Notes under the pieces: generated by a model
Database searches by the model: none
What the model was told of the DNA's origin: nothing
What the model saw: the letters and a program-made list of their open reading frames with translations, nothing else
Part shown: piece after piece, positions 45,722 through 53,882 of the stretch
How the letters are laid out: each line of letters opens with the position of its first letter
Numbering within the stretch: the stretch's first letter is position 1
Assembly: GCF_011395035.1 (NCBI RefSeq)
Contig: NZ_CP024769.1
Span: 457,965-521,964 of the forward strand
Length of the DNA: 64,000 nt
Source: Pantoea cypripedii
GTDB lineage: Bacteria > Pseudomonadota > Gammaproteobacteria > Enterobacterales > Enterobacteriaceae
Reading direction: 5' to 3'
Made by a program: the position numbers and the translations under genes

Positions 45722-46120
45722 TCAGCTACGGGCGAAGCGGCGTTGCAGCACATGGTCGAGGCTCCATTTGCCGCCACCATGCAGACACAGCAACAGGAAA
45801 CCGGCAGCGCAGGAGATGTTTTTCAGCCACACCATCAGATGTGCGTAGCTGTAGCCCTGGTAGAACAGGAAGCCTGCTACCACGGAGAAAACGGCCATAA
45901 AAATTGCCGTGAAACGGGTGAGAAAACCGAGGGCAATCGCCAGTCCACCGCCGACTTCCAGCAGGATCACCAGGGGCAGGAAAAAGCCCGGTACGTTGTT
46001 ACTGGCCATCAGTTGCAAGTTGTCGCTGTAGTGCGAAATTTTGTCGACGCCGGAGGTAAAAAACAGGCCGACGGCCATCACCCGGCCGAGCACGGAAAGC
46101 AGATCTTTGGACTGATTCAT
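45722..46120 (-). CDS. DoxX-family membrane protein
   Basis: A 132-residue protein with four membrane segments and the DoxX pattern LGRVMAVGLFFTSGVDKI and EVGGGLAIALGFLTRFTAI. DoxX proteins are linked to quinone-dependent oxidation and redox balance. First gene of the dehydrogenase operon, which fits an electron-transfer or quinone-related task. Confidence 0.88.
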   Translation of the reverse strand: MNQSKDLLSVLGRVMAVGLFFTSGVDKISHYSDNLQLMASNNVPGFFLPLVILLEVGGGLAIALGFLTRFTAIFMAVFSVVAGFLFYQGYSYAHLMVWLKNISCAAGFLLLCLHGGGKWSLDHVLQRRFARS

Positions 46121-46613
46121 GATGTAACCATTCTGATATGTAGTTGTTAATGAACCAGACAGTACATTTTAAATCTTTACTAACTTTTACCATTTCGTGC
46201 TGGCAAAAAGAGTGCTGTATTTTTGCGCGGGCGCGCGAATGACACATTTTTGCACCGAGGGAAGTAAGCAATTGTTTCTTTTGTAACAGGCGGTTGAGGG
46301 TGGAATTTGAAGTCGATCACACTACAGACGCGTGCCCGGACCCGATGAAGCGCTGTGACACAAGGCTTATTTCTGCAGCCTTACAGCCCGATCGTTTAAC
46401 AAAAAGCGTTAGCCAATATGCCGCTATTGATGTCATCAGAAAGTGAACAAGTTGTTAACGCAGTATGGCGCGCGGTTTGCGGTGATTTTGCCCGATTTCC
46501 TTCAGCAAAAAATGCCCACCTATTCCCATCAGGAATGAATTAATAACTAACACAGAATATTTTTTATCGGTCCCCGATGCCAGGATGACGCTAAACCCTA
46601 TCGGAGAATCATC
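46121..46613. other. Divergent promoter region, no gene seen
   Basis: A 493-bp gap between the divergent DoxX operon and the hydroxyacid dehydrogenase operon. It must hold both promoters. I see a 33-codon reading frame at 46345-46446 without a ribosome site and without recognisable similarity, and no REP or strong palindrome. Confidence 0.5.
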
Positions 46614-47591
46614 ATGACTTATCGCTTTCTCGTGACCACCACGAGCCTCGGCCAGGGAGGCCGCACCTTACTCGCTGACGCCCATTGCGTCGTGGATTAT
46701 CTGGACAACGCCAACGATGCGGTGGAAGTGGAGCGCCGTATGAGCAGCGTGCCTTATGACGCGGTGATTTCACGTACTGTTGAGTTAAGTGCCAAAGCGA
46801 TAGCAGCCTGTCCGACGTTAAAAATCATCTGTAAACACGGTGTTGGTGTCACCAATATCGATGTTGAAGCCGCGACCCGGCAGGGTATCCCGGTACTCAC
46901 CACCCCGGCGACCAATGCGCAATCGGTCGCGGAACTGACGCTGGCACTGATGCTGAACTGCGCGCGCCGCCTGCCTTTCTTCCAGCAGGAAGTGACCGCC
47001 GGTCGCTGGACACGTAGCGGTGATGGCGAAGAGTTGCAGGGGAAAACACTCGGGCTGGTTGGTTTTGGCGAAATCGGCCGCCGCGTAGCACGCGTTGCTC
47101 GCGCTATCGGTATGCAGGTGGCATTTTTCGACCCGGCCATTGCTGCCGATGCCGATGTTGAAGGAGCGCAACGCTGTGCATCACTGGACGATTTGCTGCC
47201 GCTGGCCGATGTGCTGAGCCTGCATTGCCCGGTAACGCCAAAAACCCGTCAGATGATCAATGTGACCTCGCTCGCACTTTTGCCGAAAGGCGCGATCCTG
47301 ATTAACACCGCGCGCGGCGAGCTGGTGGATGAAGAAGCGCTGGCAACGGCACTGCAAAATGGCCAGTTGCGCGCAGCGGCGCTGGACACCGTGGCCCAGG
47401 AGCCGCTGGCCGCCGATCATCCGTTCCGCGCACTGCCAAACCTGATCATCACCCCGCATATTGGCGGGTCCACCCCCCAGGCGCTGGACGCAGTGGCACA
47501 AAGCGCAGCGCGCCAATGCCTGGCCTGGCTCGATAACCAACACATTCACCTTCCTGCCTGTGTGAATCCGCAGGTACTTAACCGGAGTTAA
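46614..47591 (+). CDS. D-isomer-specific 2-hydroxyacid dehydrogenase
   Basis: A 325-residue NAD-dependent dehydrogenase: Rossmann motif GLVGFGEIGRRVARVARAIG, the catalytic arginine in NTARGELVDE, glutamate near DTVAQEPL and histidine in TPHIGGST. It resembles phosphoglycerate and hydroxypyruvate reductases. CGGAG precedes the start. It is followed 2 bp later by the RraA-like gene and then by an MFS transporter, so the three probably handle one sugar-acid or hydroxyacid. Confidence 0.9.
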   Translation: MTYRFLVTTTSLGQGGRTLLADAHCVVDYLDNANDAVEVERRMSSVPYDAVISRTVELSAKAIAACPTLKIICKHGVGVTNIDVEAATRQGIPVLTTPATNAQSVAELTLALMLNCARRLPFFQQEVTAGRWTRSGDGEELQGKTLGLVGFGEIGRRVARVARAIGMQVAFFDPAIAADADVEGAQRCASLDDLLPLADVLSLHCPVTPKTRQMINVTSLALLPKGAILINTARGELVDEEALATALQNGQLRAAALDTVAQEPLAADHPFRALPNLIITPHIGGSTPQALDAVAQSAARQCLAWLDNQHIHLPACVNPQVLNRS

Positions 47592-47593
47592 TT

Positions 47594-48286
47594 ATGACGA
47601 TGCGAAGTGACTGGCCGATTGGCTATTTTATTGGCGAACGTGGTCCTCAGATTGATAACGCAACCCTGGAGGCGTTCCGTCAATTGCCCGTGCCAAATAT
47701 TGGCGACTCAATGGGGCGCAGTGTCGGTGCATTGGGGCTGACGGCTTATCACAACGACCCGCAACTGGTGCTGTGTGGCCCGGCACTGACGGTGAAGGTT
47801 CGTCCTGGCGACAACCTGATGATTCACAAAGCCATTGAACTGGCGCAACCTGGTGATGTGATCGTGGTGGATGGTTCGGGCGACCTGACTCAGGCGTTGA
47901 TTGGTGGCCTTATGCGCACCTCGGCCGTCGCGAAGAAAATTGCGGGTTTTGTCATTGACGGCGCAGTGCGCGATCTTAACGAATGGGCTGAGGGCGGCGT
48001 TGCAGTCTGGGCGCGTGGCAACACGCTGCGCGGACCATCAAAAGACGGTCCTGGTGAAGTGAACACCACGGTGCACTGTGCCGGGCTGGTGATTTCCCCC
48101 GGTGATCTGATCGTCGCGGATGCGGATGGCGTGATTGCCATTCCGCATGACGAGTTGAGTGTATTGCTGCCACGCGTGCAACAACATGCGCAGCGTGAAG
48201 AGAAAATCCGCGCCAGCAATCTCGCCGGAACCAATGACCCAGAACGTTTTAACGCGATCCTGCGTGCCAAAGGTTGTCCTTTATAA
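47594..48286 (+). CDS. RraA-family protein, probable 4-hydroxy-4-methyl-2-oxoglutarate-type aldolase
   Basis: A 230-residue RraA-fold protein with the aldolase residues GFVIDGAVRDLNEW (Arg-Asp pair for metal and substrate) and GDVIVVDGSGD. Related enzymes cleave 4-carboxy-4-hydroxy-2-oxoadipate or decarboxylate oxaloacetate. RraA itself inhibits RNase E but is shorter (about 160 residues). The operon context favours the metabolic role. Confidence 0.85.
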   Translation: MTMRSDWPIGYFIGERGPQIDNATLEAFRQLPVPNIGDSMGRSVGALGLTAYHNDPQLVLCGPALTVKVRPGDNLMIHKAIELAQPGDVIVVDGSGDLTQALIGGLMRTSAVAKKIAGFVIDGAVRDLNEWAEGGVAVWARGNTLRGPSKDGPGEVNTTVHCAGLVISPGDLIVADADGVIAIPHDELSVLLPRVQQHAQREEKIRASNLAGTNDPERFNAILRAKGCPL

Positions 48287-48316
48287 CTACCGCTGTGCGT
48301 CAATCCTGATGAAATC

Positions 48317-48413
48317 GGCGCGATAAATCGCGCCACTACGGATTCGTGCGATTATTGGCCTGGTCGGCATCAATGCCGACCCTACGCCTGTAGGGTGCGA
48401 ATTTATTCGCACC
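48317..48413. repeat. Composite repeat: REP plus a second hairpin family
   Basis: A REP core GGCGCGATAAATCGCGCC at 48317-48334 is followed by three further hairpins: GGTCGGCAT/ATGCCGACC at 48362-48381, CCTAC/GTAGG at 48381-48395 and GGTGCGAATTTATTCGCACC at 48394-48413. The second set is a different small repeat family with a GTAGGG head. Confidence 0.75.
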
Positions 48414-48510
48414 AGGAATTGACGCTCAGGACGGTAGCTACGGTCAGTGTTTTACCTGAACGATATAAACCTGCGTTTCCATCATTATAAAAACAGTGGA
48501 GTACCCTACC

Positions 48511-49971
48511 GTGCTTAAAAAAATTTCACTGAGCGAGTCGTTACCGCCACCGATCACCTGGCGTGACAATTTCACACCAGAAGAAGGGAAAGCCTTTGGT
48601 GCACAGCTTTCCGCGCGACTGGAGCGATTACCGGCCGCTCGTCCACTATGGTTAATCATCTTTGCGCTGGCCCTTGGTGGCTGGTTCGAAGTTTATGACG
48701 TGTTTCTCACCGCCTATATCGGACCGGGTATGGTGCGTGAAGGGATTTTCACCCATGGCAGCCATAACTTCTTCGATCCCAGCAGCCTGGGGGCGTTTGT
48801 GGCGGCCATGTTTCTTGGCGTTTTTCTCGGTACTTTGCTGATTGCCAATCTTGCTGACCGGGTAGGACGGCGCAAAGTCTTCATCATTGCTTTGCTGGTG
48901 TATGCCATTGCCAGCGGTATTATGGCTTTCCAGCATCATCCCTATGCCGTGGTGTTCTGGCGCATCATTTCGGGGATCGGCGTCGGTGCAGAGCTGGTCA
49001 CCATTGATGCTTACGTATCGGAATTCATCCCGGCACGTCTGCGTGGTCGTTCATATGCCTTTGTACAGGCGATTCAATACACCTCGATCCCCACTATTGC
49101 CTTTCTGTCATGGCAACTGGTGCCATTGGCGCCGTTTGGACTAACCGGCTGGCGCTGGGTGGTGTTATTCGGTTGCATCGGGGCGGTGATTGTCTGGTTG
49201 ATCCGGATGGGACTGCCGGAAAGCCCGCGCTGGCTGGTGGAGAAGGGTCGTTACAAGGAAGCCGAGGACATTGTGCGCCGCCTCGAAGCACGCGTCGCCA
49301 AATCCACAGGCGCGGTATTACCCCCCGTCAACGTCGACGCGCTGAAACCGGTGGAGAATGTCCCTACAGTGAAAAATGAGATGTGGCGGCCGCCCTACCG
49401 TCGTCGCACCATTATGCTGCTGGTGTTCAACTTCTTTCAGTCGATTGGCTACTACGGTTTTGCCAGTTGGATCCCGACGTTACTGGCCGCGAAAGGTGTC
49501 ACCTTCACCCATAGCCTGCTGTATTCGTTCCTGATTGCGTTTGCCAGCCCGCTCGGACCGCTACTGGCCATGACCTTTGCTGACCGTATCGAACGTAAAT
49601 GGCTGGTGAGTGGCTCCGCACTGGCAATAGCGCTGGTGGGCACCGTGTTCTCATGGCAATCGCAGCCGGTGATGCTGGTCACCCTGGGTTTGCTGTTGTC
49701 TCTGGCCAGCACCTGTATGACTTTCTCCTATCGCGCTTATCAGGCGGAATTGTTCCCGACACGTTTTCGTGCCAAAGCCATTGGCATGGTGTACTCGGTC
49801 AGCCGTATCAGCGGTATGTTATCGGGCTTTACCATCGCATGGGTGTTGCATGAAATGGGGGTGGGTTCGGTGTTTATGGTGATCTCAACTGCAATGGCGA
49901 TTGTGGTATTTACCATCGGCATTTTCGGTCCACGCACCCTGAATCGTCGCCTGGAGGAGATTGCCTCCTGA
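48511..49971 (+). CDS. MFS transporter, sugar/metabolite porter type
   Basis: A 486-residue, 12-helix transporter of the PF00083 type. Marks are GGWFEVYDVFLTAYIGPGM in helix 1, LADRVGRRKVFI in loop 2-3, GIGVGAELVTIDAYVSEFIPARLRGR (split by helix 4 end) and PESPRWLVEKGRYKEAE after helix 6. The GTG at 48511 with GGAG upstream is preferred over a GTG at 48496 without ribosome site. Probably the importer for the substrate of the two enzymes upstream. Confidence 0.9.
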   Translation: MLKKISLSESLPPPITWRDNFTPEEGKAFGAQLSARLERLPAARPLWLIIFALALGGWFEVYDVFLTAYIGPGMVREGIFTHGSHNFFDPSSLGAFVAAMFLGVFLGTLLIANLADRVGRRKVFIIALLVYAIASGIMAFQHHPYAVVFWRIISGIGVGAELVTIDAYVSEFIPARLRGRSYAFVQAIQYTSIPTIAFLSWQLVPLAPFGLTGWRWVVLFGCIGAVIVWLIRMGLPESPRWLVEKGRYKEAEDIVRRLEARVAKSTGAVLPPVNVDALKPVENVPTVKNEMWRPPYRRRTIMLLVFNFFQSIGYYGFASWIPTLLAAKGVTFTHSLLYSFLIAFASPLGPLLAMTFADRIERKWLVSGSALAIALVGTVFSWQSQPVMLVTLGLLLSLASTCMTFSYRAYQAELFPTRFRAKAIGMVYSVSRISGMLSGFTIAWVLHEMGVGSVFMVISTAMAIVVFTIGIFGPRTLNRRLEEIAS

Positions 49972-50029
49972 TTCCGGATTTGGCAAAAGCTGCGTAAATT
50001 GCGTGATTTGATCGCAATTAAAACATCAC

Positions 50030-50053
50030 GGGGATGCTTGCATCCCCTTTTTT
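50030..50053 (+). terminator. Intrinsic terminator of the MFS operon
   Basis: GGGGATGC and GCATCCCC pair perfectly around TT, followed by six T. Confidence 0.92.
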
Positions 50054-50138
50054 GATCCAGCGCAAAAACATTGAACGCATCTCCTGTCAGCTTATTCCTC
50101 ACAGGGTCTTCACACCCACATAACAAGAGGATACGAAG

Positions 50139-50243
50139 ATGAGCACTAAAGTGACTTTGGCAGGCGTGTTATTGGTATGGCTGGTGTATGTCGGTTGGAT
50201 GGTGAATTACTACGCGGGGACTTTCTCGTTGTTTACCCATTGA
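50139..50243 (+). CDS. Small single-pass membrane protein (34 aa)
   Basis: An ATG with AAGAGG upstream opens a 34-codon frame: MSTKVTLAGVLLVWLVYVGW followed by MVNYYAGTFSLFTH. It is almost entirely one hydrophobic helix with a short basic N-terminus. It lies after a strong terminator, so it needs its own promoter. I do not recognise it. Small membrane proteins of this kind are widespread and often stress-induced in enterobacteria. Confidence 0.6.
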   Translation: MSTKVTLAGVLLVWLVYVGWMVNYYAGTFSLFTH

Positions 50244-50657
50244 TTGGCGCGGCGGCAAATTTTATCGTGCGTGGTTAATCCCCTCGCACGATAAATCGCG
50301 CTGCCATGGCATGTGCCCACTTAATTTCCTGTCTTTTCCGTGTTGTTCAGACAAAAGTTTGTCACCTCGCTCTTTTCCACTGCATCAAACGTGAGAATTT
50401 CAGGCTGAAATCGCCAGCAATGAACAAAAACCGATCGCATGGTCTGATGCGACAACTCAGGAAAAACCGTAATGATTTCGGTATCTTTCGTCGTGATAAA
50501 CCACAAAATTTTCACAGATAAGCCTGCGACGAAAATCAGGAAAAACTCATTACTAAAGAATAGACGCGTTTGTTTACACTTCCTGAGTTGAAGAGTTATC
50601 GCTCGTTCAGCACCTCAAACACTGATCAAACAATTATCTATAGAGAGGTTTGTTGTC
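50244..50657. other. Degenerate REP and AT-rich gap, no gene seen
   Basis: The first 60 bp hold a decayed REP pair (GCACGATAAATCGCGCTGCC at 50286-50305). The rest, to the PPxY-protein gene, is AT-rich. Two reading frames of 64-71 codons overlap here on opposite strands without ribosome sites and are not supported. Confidence 0.5.
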
Positions 50658-51410
50658 ATGCGAATACTATCTCCTTATTCCCATCTCACTGATCATCTGG
50701 ATACGATATTTACAGATACAACATCGTTAAGTTATAAAACAGAAGAAATAATTAAAAACTTCTGTAAGAATTTAACGAAGGTTGTTAATGCTGGTGAAGC
50801 TTATAATAAGCTGGTATCAAATTCGTCAGGAAGTCGTATTGGCGGTGATCTAAGGTATCTCAGGAAGGCATGCAAAAAACTCCCACGAGCAGAAGAGAAA
50901 ATCATTGCCAGTATTGATAAGGCAAGGTCACAGGGTGAAAATTTAACTCATCCTTCTCAGACGCAAATAAAAATATACCAGGACATTGGTAAGATTCAGG
51001 GGTTAATTAAAGGAGCAGACCTGATGACATTATGGTTAGTGGCTCCAGAACCTTCACGTATTAAGATCGCTCCTGAAAAACTCATCGTGGCACAAGCTTA
51101 TTTATATGAGTTTATTAATGAACGGAAAATCTTTAATTATTTTTCGAATCATGGACATTATCCACTTAATGGCCAAATGTATCATCGCAGTAATATTGCG
51201 GTTAATCGTAATCCGCCTGCGGTTCCCAGGGCAGTGAATCGTGTTCCCCCCTCAGCGCCACCGGCTGTTAGCCATGATTTAGCGGATCATTTCAGTGGAA
51301 TCACCGTTAATGAAGCCCCTCCCTCTTATGAGCAAGCCATGCGACAAGGGCAAAATCAGCGCATGAATCCCTGGTCTGGCATAGGTTATGCCAACCCGGC
51401 TGGTCAATGA
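50658..51410 (+). CDS. Unknown protein with proline-rich tail and PPxY motif
   Basis: A 250-residue orphan encoded by AT-rich DNA unlike most neighbours. Residues 1-165 are predicted largely helical, lysine-rich and without signal peptide or membrane segment. Residues 184-204 are proline-rich (NRNPPAVPRAVNRVPPSAPP), and P221-PSY-224 followed by EQAM is a perfect eukaryote-type PY motif as bound by WW domains of NEDD4-family ubiquitin ligases. I do not recognise the family. GAGAGG precedes the ATG. It lies upstream of a Fic gene on the same strand. A secreted effector is a hypothesis; I found no hrp box. Confidence 0.65.
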   Translation: MRILSPYSHLTDHLDTIFTDTTSLSYKTEEIIKNFCKNLTKVVNAGEAYNKLVSNSSGSRIGGDLRYLRKACKKLPRAEEKIIASIDKARSQGENLTHPSQTQIKIYQDIGKIQGLIKGADLMTLWLVAPEPSRIKIAPEKLIVAQAYLYEFINERKIFNYFSNHGHYPLNGQMYHRSNIAVNRNPPAVPRAVNRVPPSAPPAVSHDLADHFSGITVNEAPPSYEQAMRQGQNQRMNPWSGIGYANPAGQ

Positions 51411-51437
51411 GCCGAATATGGTCTACTATTCGGCTCA
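51408..51437 (+). terminator. Perfect hairpin after the PPxY-protein gene
   Basis: TGAGCCGAATA and TATTCGGCTCA pair over 11 bp around eight bases and begin at the stop codon. There is no U-run; the same GAGCCGAAT word recurs in the fic promoter, so it may be regulatory instead. Confidence 0.5.
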
Positions 51438-51477
51438 TTATATGGGTCGAATAGTCACCTTAATCGACTCAACATAC

Positions 51478-51504
51478 GAGCCGAATAAACATTCCATTCA
51501 GCTC
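51478..51504. promoter_or_regulatory. Inverted repeat in the fic promoter
   Basis: GAGCCGAAT and ATTCAGCTC (one mismatch) are separated by nine bases and end 26 bp before the fic start. The word also makes up the hairpin at 51408-51437, giving four related half-sites within 100 bp. The Fic protein has a C-terminal winged helix and could bind here. Confidence 0.45.
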
Positions 51505-51530
51505 ATACGCCGTTATATATGAGGTGAATC

Positions 51531-52637
51531 ATGTGGATATGGCAACAACCCGACTGGCCAGCCTTCCACTGGCAGGATGAAAAATTACTGCCACTACTCC
51601 GGCATTTACAGCAAAAGCGTGGTGTTTTGCTGGGACAGGCCAGCATTGAAGACAATAACGATCGCCAGACGCTGGATACATTGCTGACAAATATCCTGTC
51701 TTCTTCAGCCATTGAGGATGAACGGATAAATGCCCAGTCGGTACGGTCCTCGCTTGCCCGCCGCTTAGGGGTGTCACTGGAACAACCCTATCCGGTATCT
51801 GAACGCTCGGAAGGATTAGCGGCAATGATGATGGATGCTATTACCCTGCGCGACCAACCTTTAACGCTGGCACGTTTATACGAATGGCATCGCTGGTTAT
51901 TCCCTGTCAGTGAGTGGTCAATTCAGCGTTTCAATGTCGGGGGCTTAAGGGGTGATGAACCTATGCAGGTGGTGTCCGGGCGGATTGACCGACCCACTGT
52001 CCATTTTGAAGCCCCTCCTCGTGCCGGGCTGGATTCGCAGCTGCAACAGTTTATCGACTGGTTTAATCATAGTCGGGAAGACGTTTTACTCGATCCTTTA
52101 TTACGTGCAGGGCTGTGTCATTTATGGTTCGTGACGTTACACCCCTTCGACGATGGTAATGGGCGTATTACACGCGCATTAACCGATCTGGCTCTGGCGC
52201 AGGCTGATAGTCAAAGTATTCGGTTATATGCCATGTCGGCATCAATTCTGGCTCGCCGTTCTGATTACTACCGCATTTTGCAGGAGACGCAACGAGGGGA
52301 CATGCAGGTGACAGCCTGGCTGACATGGTTCCTGGAGGTACTCAACGACAGCCTTGAACAAGCCCTGGTCGTGGTAACTCGCACACAGCAAAAAGCCCGC
52401 TTCTGGCTGAAGCACCAGGGAGCAGAACTCAGCATGGAGCAAACGAAGGTGCTTAATCGCCTGCTGGATGGCGGTGAGCAAGGCTTTGTCGATGGCATCA
52501 GTGCAAGCCAATACCAAAAAGTGGCAAAAGTGAGTAAATCCACTGCGACACGCCATTTAAACGAGTTACTGGAGAAAGGCTACCTGGAGAAACTTCCGGG
52601 CGGTGGCCGTAGCACTCGCTATCACATCAAACATTAA
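51531..52637 (+). CDS. Fic-family protein with DUF4172 N-terminus
   Basis: A 368-residue Fic protein. Residues 1-85 are DUF4172 with the inhibitory-helix motif S58-SAI-E62 followed by D63, where the usual motif has Gly or Asn. The catalytic loop is H204-PFDDGNGRITR-215, matching HPFx(D/E)GNGRxxR, so AMP transfer to a hydroxyl side chain is expected. The last 80 residues form a winged helix-turn-helix (VAKVSKSTATRHLNELLEKGYL). This is a class II Fic (SoFic type). GAGGTGA precedes the ATG. Targets unknown; autoregulation is suggested by the promoter repeats. Confidence 0.92.
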   Translation: MWIWQQPDWPAFHWQDEKLLPLLRHLQQKRGVLLGQASIEDNNDRQTLDTLLTNILSSSAIEDERINAQSVRSSLARRLGVSLEQPYPVSERSEGLAAMMMDAITLRDQPLTLARLYEWHRWLFPVSEWSIQRFNVGGLRGDEPMQVVSGRIDRPTVHFEAPPRAGLDSQLQQFIDWFNHSREDVLLDPLLRAGLCHLWFVTLHPFDDGNGRITRALTDLALAQADSQSIRLYAMSASILARRSDYYRILQETQRGDMQVTAWLTWFLEVLNDSLEQALVVVTRTQQKARFWLKHQGAELSMEQTKVLNRLLDGGEQGFVDGISASQYQKVAKVSKSTATRHLNELLEKGYLEKLPGGGRSTRYHIKH

Positions 52638-52681
52638 TTCAGAAACAACAACGCCGTCATCAGCGACGGCGTTGTTTCAAA

Positions 52682-53014
52682 TCAGGCGACCTTTACGGCG
52701 CGAACTTTCTTTTCTGGTGCATCGCCATTATCCGCTGCGGCGGTTTCAGCAGGCGTGGATTCTTCAGTGCTCGCCGGCTCTGGCAACTTACTGGTACGCA
52801 GAATGTGCTGCACCGCGTCTTTTTGCTCCGCCAGTTGCAGTCCCACTGCCTCTGCCTGGCTTTCATCCATCTCAGGATTATTTTGCAACAGCCAGTCTGT
52901 GAAGGCATCAGCCATGTCGAGCATCTTGTCCCAGGCATCTGCGTCTTTTTTATTGGCAAACGTCATTTTCTCTTCACCCTTTCTGACCACAACATATTTG
53001 GTTTCGACTGCCAT
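52682..53014 (-). CDS. yebG: DNA damage-inducible protein YebG
   Basis: A 110-residue protein matching YebG: MAVETKYVVVRKGEEKMTF at the start, KMLDMADAFTDWLL in the middle, and an acidic then basic low-complexity tail. YebG is an SOS-induced, poorly understood protein. A LexA box lies 16 bp upstream of the start. Confidence 0.95.
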   Translation of the reverse strand: MAVETKYVVVRKGEEKMTFANKKDADAWDKMLDMADAFTDWLLQNNPEMDESQAEAVGLQLAEQKDAVQHILRTSKLPEPASTEESTPAETAAADNGDAPEKKVRAVKVA

Positions 53015-53029
53015 GATGCACCTCGTTAA

Positions 53030-53045
53030 CTGTATTTATATACAG
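53030..53045. promoter_or_regulatory. LexA (SOS) box upstream of yebG
   Basis: CTGTATTTATATACAG has the CTGT-N8-ACAG form with the central TATxTATATA of strong LexA sites. Confidence 0.92.
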
Positions 53046-53087
53046 TATATTCCGAATTATCGTTGCGGGGCAATGGTTTTTTGCCCA

Positions 53088-53882
53088 TCAGGCGATCAAT
53101 TCCTGTAAAAAATCCGCGAGTGCTTTACGCGGATCATCCTCTTCAGAGACGATCATCTCAATCCCCCACTGCCCTAAAACCTCTTTTGCCACCGGGTTAT
53201 TACGGTTGGTAAACAGGTAAGATTTAGGTCGTGCTGACGCCAGACCGGTTCGTCCCCACATCTTAGTCAGCCGATAAAACAGCAGACGGATATTAAAATC
53301 ACTGATGCTATAACCGACAAACAGTACCGAGTTACCCATTACATCGTGGGTCAGCTTAATATCCAGCGGCGAATCAAAATAGAGTCGTTCAAAGTAGCTA
53401 CTTTCATCTAAAACAATCGAGGTGTCATCGTCGAAATCACCGTGTAATTTGATGATATGACGCTTATCTTCCGTCAACGATACCAAATCAGCCGCGTTCG
53501 CCACTTTGCTGTAAGGCACATTATGCGCTTCGTGCGCCATTTCCAGCCAGCGATCGTAATTGGTGGTATAAATTCGCGAGAAATTGCCCTGCGTGATCAT
53601 GGTATGAATTTCTGAACTGCGCACATCAATATCCGGGCGGTGCCACTCACGATCCATCCAGCTGCGCAGCGGACCAAGTGACCCTTTGCGTTGTTTGTAA
53701 TATTCCGCCAGCGAAAGATGGGTACCGTAGGTATTGAAGATTTTCGGGTCATAACCGAGTTCATTAGCGAGATGTGCAATCAGTTCATGCCACTCGGGCA
53801 GACCCAGGTTGCGCGAGATTCCCGCCCCGGCAAACAGGATCAACTTACCGGCATCGTAAGCACGTTTCAGTTCCGGTTTCAT
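53088..53882 (-). CDS. SIR2-domain protein, KomC-like
   Basis: A 264-residue protein that is essentially one SIR2-like domain: LFAGAGIS at 16-23 (NAD loop), IYTTNYDRWLE with N108, KLHGDFD with H147 as the probable catalytic histidine, and SVLFVGYSISDFNIRLLF at 185-202. Stand-alone bacterial SIR2-like proteins of this type are NADases acting in anti-phage defence (Thoeris, SIR2-HerA, Kongming). The start overlaps the stop of the HAM1-like gene by 4 bp, so the two are translationally coupled. This pair matches KomC with KomB of the Kongming system. Assignment rests on motif and gene order. Confidence 0.85.
   Translation of the reverse strand: MKPELKRAYDAGKLILFAGAGISRNLGLPEWHELIAHLANELGYDPKIFNTYGTHLSLAEYYKQRKGSLGPLRSWMDREWHRPDIDVRSSEIHTMITQGNFSRIYTTNYDRWLEMAHEAHNVPYSKVANAADLVSLTEDKRHIIKLHGDFDDDTSIVLDESSYFERLYFDSPLDIKLTHDVMGNSVLFVGYSISDFNIRLLFYRLTKMWGRTGLASARPKSYLFTNRNNPVAKEVLGQWGIEMIVSEEDDPRKALADFLQELIA

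Noticed and set aside
46345..46446. 33-codon frame in the dehydrogenase divergent gap
   Set aside because: No Shine-Dalgarno sequence and no similarity I can see.
50321..50515. 64-codon frame on the minus strand, with an opposing 71-codon frame
   Set aside because: Neither has a ribosome site or a recognisable pattern; overlap on opposite strands suggests chance.
50521..50657. HrpL box upstream of the first PPxY gene
   Set aside because: No GGAAC motif with a properly spaced CCAC is present; the same holds upstream of 62459, so type III control by HrpL is not supported.
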